Below, piece after piece: positions 34,938-42,523 of a stretch of DNA of 54,177 nt (the first letter of the stretch is position 1; each line of letters starts with the position of its first letter). Source of the stretch: an uncultured delta proteobacterium. GTDB taxonomy: Bacteria > Myxococcota_A > Polyangia > Polyangiales > Polyangiaceae. Under the pieces are notes generated by a model, which did not search any database, had not been told where the DNA came from, and saw nothing but the letters and a program-made list of their open reading frames with translations. The stretch lies in the NCBI GenBank assembly GCA_903906315.1, contig CAIVJW010000159.1:1-54177 (forward strand). Direction: 5' to 3'. A program made the position numbers and the translations under genes.

Positions 34938-35795
34938 ATGAAGTCGATGTTCCCGCGCGTGGCGCTCGCCGCCCTCGCGCTCGCCCTGACGCCCGCGGTC
35001 TTCGCCGCGCCCGCCGCCGCCCAGTCGATCGAGCTGCCGCGACCGAGCCCGAGCGGCAAGGTGACCCAGACCGTCGGGCTGACCGACATCACGATCGAGT
35101 ACTCGAGCCCCGCCGTGAAGGGCCGCACGATCTTCGGCGGCGTGGTGCCGTGGGACGAGCTCTGGCGCACCGGCGCGAACGCGGCGACGAAGGTCACGTT
35201 CTCGAAGGACGTGACCATCGAAAGCACGAAGGTGCCCGCGGGCAGCTACTCGCTCTTCACGATCCCGGGCAAGGCGGCGTGGACGGTGATCCTCAACAAG
35301 AATGCCAATCAGGGCGGCACGCGCGAGTACAAGAAGGAGCTCGACGTGCTGCGGCTCTCGGTCGCTCCGAAGGCGATCGCCCGGCGCGAGCGCCTCGCGT
35401 TCCTCGTGGCCGACTTCGGTGACGAGGCGGCCAACCTCGACCTCGAGTGGGACACGACGCGCATCTCGATCCCGCTCAAGCTCGCGACGAACGACCAGGC
35501 GGCCGCCTCGATCAAGGGGCTGACCGACAGCGCGTGGCGCCCGTACAACGCGGCCGCGCGCTACCTCCTCGACGCGAAGAAGGACCTCGACCAGGCGATG
35601 AAGCTGGTCGATCACTCCCTCGGGCTGAAGGAGGACTGGTGGAACCTGTGGACCAAGGCGCAGCTCCTCCACGCCAAGGGCAAGAAGGCCGAGGCCCTCA
35701 AGCTGCTCGACAAGGTCGACGACCTCGGCAAGAAGGCCGACTACTACTTCGCGGCCGACGACGTGAAGAAGGCGCGCGTCGACTGGAAGAAATGA
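34938..35795 (+). CDS. Secreted DUF2911 domain protein (285 aa)
   Basis: Signal peptide of about 30 residues (MKSMFPRVALAALALALTP, cleavage after AAAQ or AAA). The DUF2911 core follows: QTVGLTDITIEYSSPAVKGR, FGGVVPWDELWRTGANAAT, PAGSYSLFTIPG and WTVILNKN. The C-terminal 90 residues are helical with a TPR-like AEALKLLDKVDDLGKKADYY. The family is common in Bacteroidota and Myxococcota and of unknown function, probably periplasmic. GAGGAGA 11 bases before the ATG supports the start. Convergent with bshA. Confidence 0.88.
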   Translation: MKSMFPRVALAALALALTPAVFAAPAAAQSIELPRPSPSGKVTQTVGLTDITIEYSSPAVKGRTIFGGVVPWDELWRTGANAATKVTFSKDVTIESTKVPAGSYSLFTIPGKAAWTVILNKNANQGGTREYKKELDVLRLSVAPKAIARRERLAFLVADFGDEAANLDLEWDTTRISIPLKLATNDQAAASIKGLTDSAWRPYNAAARYLLDAKKDLDQAMKLVDHSLGLKEDWWNLWTKAQLLHAKGKKAEALKLLDKVDDLGKKADYYFAADDVKKARVDWKK

Positions 35796-35892
35796 GCGGC
35801 TGACACAGCCCGGCTCTTCCGCGATCGCAATCGGGCAAGGTGCCGGGCCCCCGCTCGCGCTAGGTCGCTCTCGCGGTCGCGGACTCGCCGCG

Positions 35893-37077
35893 TCACTCGC
35901 CGAGCACGCGCCGGTAGTAGTCCTCGTAGCGCGTCACCATCGGCTCGCGCCGCCAGCGCGCGATCACGGCGGCGCGCGCCGCGCGGCCCATGCGGTCCGC
36001 GAGGGCCGGGTCGCCGCAGATCGCCGCCGCGCTCGCTGCCATCGCGGCGACGTCACCGACGGGGTGCAGGAAGCCCGTCTCGCCGTCGACGACGACCTCC
36101 GGCAGGCCGCCGACGCGCGAGGCGATGACGGGCACGCCGACCGCGAGCGCCTCGAGCGCGGCGAGGCCGAAGCTCTCGATCGCGCTCGGCAGGAGGAAGA
36201 CGTCCGCGTGCTGGAGCACCGGGACGAGCTCGAGCTGCTTGCCGAGGAAGCAGACCGCATGCGCGAGGCCGAGATCGCGCACGAGGCCCTCTACGCGCGA
36301 GCGCTCGGGGCCGTCGCCGACGAGGAGCAGCAACGCGGGCACGGTGCGGCGCAGCTCGGCGAAGATGCGCACGACGTCGTCGACGCGCTTGACCGGGCGG
36401 AAGTTCGACACGTGCACGACGAGCGGCGGGCGGCGGCCGCCCGGGAGCTCCGTCTCGGCGCGCTCGAAGAGGTGCCCGAGCGCGCCCCAGCGCTTCTCCG
36501 CGGCGGGCTTGTAGGTGTCGGTGTCGACGAAATTGCCAATCACCTCGATCGGCTTCTCGTCGGGCACGCCGAGCAGCGTGCGCGTCGATCGGGCCAGATC
36601 CGCCGAAGGCGTGGTGACCCCGTCGCTCTGGACGATCGAGAAGCGCGTGAGGGCGAGGTACGAGGGGTCGTTGCCGACGAGCGTGACGTCGGTGCCGTGG
36701 AGGGTCGTGACGACCTTCGGGGCGCCGGGGCCGAGGATCTGCCTCGCGAGGTAGGCGCTCGTCGCGTGCGGCACCGCGTAGTGGACGTGGAACAGATCGA
36801 GCGGCTCGTGCTGCGCGAGCTCGACCATCTTCGAGGTGAGCGCGAGCGGGTAGAGGCCGTGATCGAAGAGCGGGTAGTCGCGGACCTCGACCTCGTGGAA
36901 GAACACGTTGTCGAGGAAGCGGTCGAGGCGGCGCGGCACCGCCGACGAGATGAAGTGCACGCGGTGGCCGCGGCGCGCGAGCTCCTGGCCGAGCTCGGTC
37001 GCGACGATGCCGCTGCCACCGAAGGTCGGGTAGCACGTGATGCCGATGCGGAGGCGGCGCGCGGCGCGGTCGGTCAA
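35893..37077 (-). CDS. bshA: N-acetyl-alpha-D-glucosaminyl L-malate synthase BshA (394 aa)
   Basis: GT4 glycosyltransferase of the first bacillithiol step, joining UDP-GlcNAc and L-malate. Features that set BshA apart from other GT4 enzymes are visible: GITCYPTFGGSGIVATELG at the N-terminus, HFISSAVPRRLD, the HVHYAVPHATSAYLAR block, TTLHGTDVTLVG and NFVDTDTYKP. The C-terminal half has VSNFRPVKRVDD, ESFGLAALEALAVGVPVIAS and a closing GETGFLHPVGD. Start taken as TTG at 37077, which overlaps the bshC stop as TTGA and has GGGAG 6 bases upstream. Normal length. Coupled to bshC. Confidence 0.93.
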   Translation of the reverse strand: MTDRAARRLRIGITCYPTFGGSGIVATELGQELARRGHRVHFISSAVPRRLDRFLDNVFFHEVEVRDYPLFDHGLYPLALTSKMVELAQHEPLDLFHVHYAVPHATSAYLARQILGPGAPKVVTTLHGTDVTLVGNDPSYLALTRFSIVQSDGVTTPSADLARSTRTLLGVPDEKPIEVIGNFVDTDTYKPAAEKRWGALGHLFERAETELPGGRRPPLVVHVSNFRPVKRVDDVVRIFAELRRTVPALLLLVGDGPERSRVEGLVRDLGLAHAVCFLGKQLELVPVLQHADVFLLPSAIESFGLAALEALAVGVPVIASRVGGLPEVVVDGETGFLHPVGDVAAMAASAAAICGDPALADRMGRAARAAVIARWRREPMVTRYEDYYRRVLGE

Positions 37078-38675
37078 GGCAGCTCCCGGACGGTGGGGTC
37101 GAAGGGGACGATCGCGGCGAGGATCGCGTCGGTGAAGGCGCGGACGCCGCGCTCGGCAGCGTAGAACGGCCACGAGTAGAAGCGCTCCTGGGGCACGCCG
37201 CCGGGCGCGAGGGCGGCGCGCAGCCGGTCGACGCGGCCGGCTGCGACGAGGTCGCGGGCGGCGAGGTCGCGCCCGTAGCGGTCCGCGAGGCGGCTGGCGG
37301 CGCGGCGGATCGCGTCGCGGGTGCGGCGGGCGCGGCGCGCGAGGTTCGGGTCGATCCGGGCGGCCTCGGCCTCGAAGGCGTCGAGGCGCGGCATCGTCGG
37401 GCCGAGGAGATCGGCGAGCAGGGCGGCGGGCCGCTCGTGCGCCTCGGGCGGCGCGAGGCGCGCGAGCAGCTCGTCGCGCGGGCGTTCGAGATCGGCCGTC
37501 GTGAGCCCGATCGCCGCGAGCCGCGATCGCGCGCGGTCGTCGACGACGCGGAAGCGCGCGCGCGGAGCGACGAGCGGCGGCGCGAGGCCGAAGAGCGGGT
37601 AGAGCGGCGCGACCTCGGCGTAGTACGCGAGCTCGCCGGGGCCGCCGAGATACGCGGCCGTCGGCAGGAGCGCGTCCTCCACGATGGGGCGGAGCAGCGC
37701 CGACGTGCTGAACGAGAGCGGGTCGCGATCGAGCCGCGCGCAGATCGCCTCGAGGCCGACGTGCGCCGCGCCGTCCCCGAGGCGGAAGCCGCCGGGGGCG
37801 ATCTCGGGTCGGAAGCGCGGGCCCTCGGGGCCGCCCTCGTGCACGAACGCGAGCGCGGCGCCGGGCCGCAAGCGCACTTGCTCGGCGAAGCCGGCGGCGC
37901 GGAGCGCGAGGCCCCGCGCGGCGAGGGCCGCGTCGATCGCGCGGGCCTCCACGAGGGACCGTCGGATCGTCGGGGCCGCGAGGCGCGCGACCGCGGCCTC
38001 GCGCGGGTCGACCACCACGAGCCCGTCGGCGGCGAAGATCGCCGCGATCAGGCCGCCGAACGCGTCGACGATCGACGCCCCCTCGCGGTACGACGCGCGC
38101 ACGAGCGCGATCACCTCGCCGGCGTGCGGCAGGCCGGCGAGCGCGTCGCCGAGGTGCGCGACGAGATCGCCGATCTCGGGGCCGAGGCGCGCGTGCTTCA
38201 CCGAGGCGCGGGGCGTCGCGCCCTCGTGCGCGAGGCGCAGCGTGACCGGCTCGCCGCCGCGCTGTGGCACGTGGCAGTGGTCGATCTCCGCGAGGTCGTG
38301 GTCCTCGCTCTGCAGCCAGAACACTGGCACGACGCGCACGCCGGCCTCGCGTTCGAGCGCGCGCGCCGCGACGACCGCGGCCGCGGCCTTGTAGACCGTG
38401 TACAGCGGACCGAGGAACAGGCCCGCCTGCTGGCCGGTGACGACGCAGGCCGTCCCGGGTCGAGCGAGCGCGTCGAGGTTCGCGCGTCGCGCGTCGCTCG
38501 GCGGGAGCGACGCATCGTACGCGAGGACCGCGTCGACGAGGCCGGGCGCCGCGCCGCGAGCGGCGGCCTCGCGCGTGCGACGCGCCCGCGCCGCGGGGTC
38601 GAGGAACGCGGGAGGCAGGAAGGCCGACGCGCGAGGGTCACCGGCGAGGTACGAGGGCGAGAACGAGGCAGGCAT
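37074..38675 (-). CDS. bshC: Putative cysteine ligase BshC (533 aa)
   Basis: Last step of bacillithiol synthesis, adding cysteine to glucosaminyl-malate. Family landmarks: VVTGQQAGLFLGPLYTVYKA, FWLQSEDHDLAEIDH, an ADGLVVVDPRE block and the C-terminal coiled coil with QERFYSWPFYAAERG. Length is normal. Start ATG at 38675 (MPASFSPSYL); no clear ribosome-binding site. The next gene, bshA, starts in its stop codon. The deacetylase BshB, which acts between the two, is not in the operon. The region immediately upstream carries a degenerate copy of the PIG-L gene's leader. Confidence 0.92.
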   Translation of the reverse strand: MPASFSPSYLAGDPRASAFLPPAFLDPAARARRTREAAARGAAPGLVDAVLAYDASLPPSDARRANLDALARPGTACVVTGQQAGLFLGPLYTVYKAAAAVVAARALEREAGVRVVPVFWLQSEDHDLAEIDHCHVPQRGGEPVTLRLAHEGATPRASVKHARLGPEIGDLVAHLGDALAGLPHAGEVIALVRASYREGASIVDAFGGLIAAIFAADGLVVVDPREAAVARLAAPTIRRSLVEARAIDAALAARGLALRAAGFAEQVRLRPGAALAFVHEGGPEGPRFRPEIAPGGFRLGDGAAHVGLEAICARLDRDPLSFSTSALLRPIVEDALLPTAAYLGGPGELAYYAEVAPLYPLFGLAPPLVAPRARFRVVDDRARSRLAAIGLTTADLERPRDELLARLAPPEAHERPAALLADLLGPTMPRLDAFEAEAARIDPNLARRARRTRDAIRRAASRLADRYGRDLAARDLVAAGRVDRLRAALAPGGVPQERFYSWPFYAAERGVRAFTDAILAAIVPFDPTVRELP

Positions 38676-39037
38676 CCGGGGCCCGGAGGATACGCCGCCG
38701 GTCGCTTCGAGGCCGGCCGCGCGCGACGAATGCCCCGCGGCGCGCCACTTCGCGCTCGCGTTGCCCGGGGAGCGCCGCGGTCCCGACGAGCCGACTCGCC
38801 GACCGGTCGACCGGACCGGGGCCGATCCCGTCGCCGGCGAGCGCTTGCCCGAGCTCGCCGTCGAGGCCGTCGCGCCGACGTCGCCGTACGTGGCCCTGTG
38901 GCTCGCCCTCGTTCGGGTGGAGCCGCGCGACGAGCGGCGGCTGCGCGCACGCCCCCATGGAACGAGCGAAGCCTCGAGCCACGCGCCGGTTGGGGCGGCC
39001 GCTCGAGGCTTCGAAGGCGGCGGCGCCGCCGACCCGG
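38676..39037. other. Intergenic region between bshC and the Asp/Lys-rich lipoprotein
   Basis: 362 bases without an intact gene. They contain the bshC promoter region (minus strand) and the PIG-L remnant described separately. The stretch 38860-39037 has an open frame on the plus strand that may be the continuation of that remnant, but it shows no recognisable domain. Confidence 0.6.
38706..38860 (+). pseudogene. Degenerate chimeric copy of the PIG-L gene's leader and an internal piece
   Basis: Bases 38706-38800 closely match 39810-39901, the leader and first five codons of the PIG-L gene (about 55 of 63 positions in the core, with the ATG changed to ACG). Immediately after, 38792-38848 matches 41301-41357 in the middle of the same gene; in the shifted frame it reads ADPVAGER like TDPVAGER of the parent. 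Roughly 1.4 kb of parent sequence is missing between the two matches. No start codon and a frame change at the junction make it a pseudogene. Both similarities were found by eye. Confidence 0.6.
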
Positions 39038-39727
39038 TCAGCCCGCGAAGGCCTTCGCCAGCTTCTCGAGGGCCTTCGACCCCTTGGCCGGGACGTCCTT
39101 GATCTTGGCAACCCACTCGTTCGCCTTGGTGACGAAGCCGTCGGCGATCTCCTTGGCACCCTTGAGGTCGGCCTCGGCGCTCGCCTTGACCTCGGGCTTC
39201 GAGAACGGGCTGCTGATCGACAGCTGCGCGCTCGCCGCGACCTTCGTCGCGAGCACGGGCACCTTGACGATCGCGTCGGCGACCTTCGCCGAGAGGGACT
39301 GGACCTTCTCCGGCATCGTCTTGATCCCGTTGACGCAGGCCTTCAGCTTGTCGAAGGCGGCGGTGATCTTGCCCTTCACCTCGACGTCGACCTCGCCGAG
39401 CGTGCCGAAGTCGACGCTGCCCGTGTCGACGAGGCTCTTGGCCATCGCCATGATCTTCTTCGAGTCGATCGATGCCGAGCCCTTGGCCGAGCCCTTGAGG
39501 TCCGCCGAGAGGCCCGTGACGCCGTCGATGGCCGCGTCGAGATCGTCGAGCGGCTTCAGGAGCCCATCGACGTCGGCCTGGAGGCCGAGGGAGATGGCCT
39601 TGAGCTGATCCATCGGCGACCCCTCGGCGTCGCTGGCGGACTTCGCGTCGCCTTCGGCGCCGCCGCAGGCAGGGGTGAAGGCGACGAGACCGAGGCAGAG
39701 GGCGGTGAGCACCGTGAAACGCTTCAT
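39038..39727 (-). CDS. Lys/Asp-rich lipoprotein of unknown function (229 aa)
   Basis: Signal peptide MKRFTVLTALCLGLVAF with lipobox TPAC (Cys 21). The mature part is mostly amphipathic helix, rich in Lys, Asp and Ala, with heptad-like spacing (KVQSLSAKVADAIVKVPVLATKV), suggesting a coiled coil or helical bundle. One further cysteine is present. I do not recognise the family. Codon use is a little less extreme in GC than the neighbours, probably because of the lysine content. It diverges from the PIG-L gene; 159 bases between them hold both promoters, with a TACAAT on the minus strand about 25 bases before the start as a possible -10 without a good -35. Confidence 0.75.
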   Translation of the reverse strand: MKRFTVLTALCLGLVAFTPACGGAEGDAKSASDAEGSPMDQLKAISLGLQADVDGLLKPLDDLDAAIDGVTGLSADLKGSAKGSASIDSKKIMAMAKSLVDTGSVDFGTLGEVDVEVKGKITAAFDKLKACVNGIKTMPEKVQSLSAKVADAIVKVPVLATKVAASAQLSISSPFSKPEVKASAEADLKGAKEIADGFVTKANEWVAKIKDVPAKGSKALEKLAKAFAG

Positions 39728-39886
39728 TGGAACGTGACCTTTCCCGATTGTATGGTTCGTCGCAGCTCGTATTGCGCGCCCAAGCCGAACGCAACACCTT
39801 TCCGAGCCCCTCGAGGCCGTGCGCGCTACGAAGGCCGCGCGGCGCACCACCTCGCGCTCGCGTTGCCCAGGAGCACCCCCGTCCCG

Positions 39887-42385
39887 ATGAGCCGACTCGC
39901 CCAAGCCGCCGCCCTCCTCGCCCTCTCGCTCGCCGGGGCGAGCGCGTCCGCCGCGCCGCCCCGCCAGCCGGGCGCCGGCGAGCTCGCGCGCGCGCTCGAC
40001 CGCCTGCTCGTCGTGGGCAACGTGCTCTACGTCGCGGCCCACCCCGACGACGAGAACACGCGCCTGCTCGCGTACCTGCAGAACGAGCGCCTCGTGCGCA
40101 CGGCCTACCTCTCGCTCACGCGCGGCGACGGCGGGCAGAACCTGATCGGCCCCGAGCAGGGCCCGCTCCTCGGCCTCATCCGCACGCAGGAGCTCCTCGC
40201 CGCGCGCGCCGTCGACGGCGCCGAGCAGCTCTTCACCCGCGCGCGCGATTTCGGCTACTCGAAGACGCCCGAGGAGACGCTCTCGATCTGGGGCAAGGAC
40301 GAGGTGCTCGGCGACGTGGTCTGGGCGATCCGCAGCTTCAAGCCCGACCTCGTCATCACGCGCTTCCCGACCGGCGGAATCGAGACGCACGGCCACCACA
40401 CCGCGTCGGCCCTCCTCGCCGAGGCCGCGTTCCGCGCGGCGGGCGACGCGAAGGCGTACCCCGAGCAGCTCGCCTGGACCTCGCCGTGGCAACCGCGCGC
40501 GATCGTGTGGAACAAGTCGCAGTTCTTCATCAAGCCGGGCGAGGACCTGTCGAGCTTCCTCAAGGTCGACGTCGGCGCCTACAGCCCTCACCTCGGCGTC
40601 TCCTACGGCGAGCTGGCCGCGACGAGCCGCAGCATGCACAAGAGCCAGGGCTTCGGCGCGGCAGCGCAGCGGGGGCCGGCGCTCGAGTACTTCAAGGCCG
40701 TCGTCGGCGACACGCCCGAGCACAGCCTCTTCGAGACCGTCGACCTCTCGTGGCGCCGCGTCCCCGGATCGGCGCGCCTCGTCGGGATGCTCGAGCGCGC
40801 GCGCGCCGACTTCCGGCCCGAGCGCCCCGAGGCCGCGATCGGCGCGCTCCTCGACGCGCGCGACGAGCTCGCGAGGCTGCCCGACAACCCGTGGAAGGGG
40901 CCTAAATCCGCCGAGCTCCGCGACGCCATCGTGGCGTGCGCGGGCGGGTTCTTCGAGGCCGTCGCGGCCGACTACCAGACGACGCCGGGCGCGAGCCTCG
41001 GCGTGAAGGTGACCGCGCTGAACCGCTCGTCGACTCCGATCACGCTGCGGTCGGTCCGCTGGCCGGACGGCACCGTCACCGAGGTTGGCAAGGCGCTCGC
41101 GCCGAACGGCGCCGTCGAGGCGGAGCGGGCGATCACCATCGCGAAGGACGCCCAGCCGTCATCACCTCATTGGCTGTCGAAGCCGCCCTCGCGCGGGCTC
41201 TACGCCATCGAGGATCGCCGCCTCGCGAGCGCACCCGAAGCGCCGCCGCTCGAGGTCGAGCTCGTGCTCGCGTTCGGCGACCGCACGCTGTCGATCCGCC
41301 GACCGATCGGCTGGAAGTGGACCGATCCGGTCGCCGGCGAGCGCTACCGACCGCTCGAGATCGCGCCCGCCGTGCTGGTCAATCCGGCCGACCGCGCGCT
41401 CGTCTTTCCGGACGGCGCCCCGAAGACGATCACCGTCGTCGTGCGGGCCGCGGGCCCCGGCGCAGGCGGCACCGTGAAGCTCGAGCTGCCCGAGGGCTTC
41501 TCCGCCGAGCCGGCGACGTCGCCCTTCCAGCTCGCCCGGAAGGGCGACGAGGCCCGCGTGGCCTTCCGCGTCACGCCGCCGGCGCGCGCCGACCGCGCCG
41601 GCGTCCGCGGCACGCTGCGCGCCGTCGCCGAGAGCGGAGGCCAGCGCTTCACGCGCGGGATCGAGCGCCTCGATCACGCCCACATCCCCATCCAGACGAT
41701 CTTCCCCGAGGCCGAGGTCAGCCTCGCGCGCTTCGACCTCGCGCGCAGCCGCGCGCCGATTGGCTACATCGCCGGCGCTGGCGACGAGGTCCCGGCCGCG
41801 CTGCGGCGCGTGGGCTACGAGGTCACGACGCTGACCGACGAGGATCTCGACACGCGGCCGCTCGAGCGCTTCGGCGCGATCGTCGTCGGCGTCCGCGCCT
41901 ACAACGTCAACGCGAAGATGCCCGCGCACCACGGGCGCCTGATGGACTACGTGGCGGGCGGCGGCACCGTCGTCGCCCAGTACGCGACGAGCAACCGCAT
42001 CAGCAAGGCGCCCACCGAGATCGGCCCGTTCCCGTTCGAGATCTCGCAGGAGCGCGTGACCGACGAGAGCGCCAAGGTCGGCTTCGATCTCCCCTCGCAC
42101 GCCGTGCTCAAGACCCCGAACGCGATCGTCGACTCCGACTTCGACGGCTGGGTGCAGGAGCGAGGGCTCTACTTCGCGGGCACCTGGGACGAACGCTACG
42201 CCGCGCCGCTCGCGATGCACGACCCCGGCGAGCCCGCGCGCAAGGGCAGCCTTCTCGTCGCGCGCCACGGCAAGGGAACGTTCATCTACACCGGCCTCGC
42301 GTTCTTCCGGCAGCTCCCGGCCGGCGTCCCCGGCGCCTACCGCCTCTTCGCGAACCTGCTGGCACATGGCAAATCCGGCCGCTGA
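39887..42385 (+). CDS. Secreted PIG-L family deacetylase, long form (832 aa)
   Basis: Signal peptide MSRLAQAAALLALSLAGAS with cleavage near SASAA. The deacetylase domain has AAHPDDENTRLLAYL (Asp-Asp and His zinc/catalytic motif) at residue 50, LTRGDGGQN, and GGIETHGHHTAS (third zinc His). It is followed by a 250-residue beta-sandwich region and a C-terminal glutamine-amidotransferase-like domain (GYIAGAGDEVPAALRRVGYEV, VVGVRAYNVN, DYVAGGGTVVAQY). PIG-L enzymes remove acetyl groups from N-acetylglucosamine derivatives; the long exported form probably acts on extracellular glycans or glycolipids. The next two genes, a tiny membrane protein and a sodium symporter, are tightly linked, suggesting uptake of the product. 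Confidence 0.9.
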   Translation: MSRLAQAAALLALSLAGASASAAPPRQPGAGELARALDRLLVVGNVLYVAAHPDDENTRLLAYLQNERLVRTAYLSLTRGDGGQNLIGPEQGPLLGLIRTQELLAARAVDGAEQLFTRARDFGYSKTPEETLSIWGKDEVLGDVVWAIRSFKPDLVITRFPTGGIETHGHHTASALLAEAAFRAAGDAKAYPEQLAWTSPWQPRAIVWNKSQFFIKPGEDLSSFLKVDVGAYSPHLGVSYGELAATSRSMHKSQGFGAAAQRGPALEYFKAVVGDTPEHSLFETVDLSWRRVPGSARLVGMLERARADFRPERPEAAIGALLDARDELARLPDNPWKGPKSAELRDAIVACAGGFFEAVAADYQTTPGASLGVKVTALNRSSTPITLRSVRWPDGTVTEVGKALAPNGAVEAERAITIAKDAQPSSPHWLSKPPSRGLYAIEDRRLASAPEAPPLEVELVLAFGDRTLSIRRPIGWKWTDPVAGERYRPLEIAPAVLVNPADRALVFPDGAPKTITVVVRAAGPGAGGTVKLELPEGFSAEPATSPFQLARKGDEARVAFRVTPPARADRAGVRGTLRAVAESGGQRFTRGIERLDHAHIPIQTIFPEAEVSLARFDLARSRAPIGYIAGAGDEVPAALRRVGYEVTTLTDEDLDTRPLERFGAIVVGVRAYNVNAKMPAHHGRLMDYVAGGGTVVAQYATSNRISKAPTEIGPFPFEISQERVTDESAKVGFDLPSHAVLKTPNAIVDSDFDGWVQERGLYFAGTWDERYAAPLAMHDPGEPARKGSLLVARHGKGTFIYTGLAFFRQLPAGVPGAYRLFANLLAHGKSGR

Positions 42386-42521
42386 CGCGCCGCGCGCGGC
42401 GGGCGAGGGCGAGGCGCCGCCCGCCCCGTTCCGCTCGTGGCGCGAGCTCTACGCGATGGTGATCGCGAGCCTCGCCCTCGTCGTCGTCGTGCTCGCGGCG
42501 CTGACGCGGGCCTACCGCTAG
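42366..42521 (+). CDS. 51-residue single-span membrane protein
   Basis: Starts inside the end of the PIG-L gene (20-base overlap, different frame) and ends 2 bases before the symporter start. The product has a Pro/Ala-rich N-terminus, then SWRELYAMVIASLALVVVVL, a single membrane segment with aromatic/charged flank WRELYA, and a basic tail LTRAYR. It is supported by its tight fit between two co-directional genes and by protein-like composition (one membrane span, positive-inside end) rather than by homology. It may be a small subunit or assembly factor of the symporter. Confidence 0.65.
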   Translation: MANPAADAPRAAGEGEAPPAPFRSWRELYAMVIASLALVVVVLAALTRAYR

Positions 42522-42523
42522 CC

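Noticed and set aside
35806-35850. Terminator between DUF2911 and bshA
   Set aside because: GCCCGGC and GCCGGGC pair over only seven bases with a loop of nearly 30 bases and no T-run.
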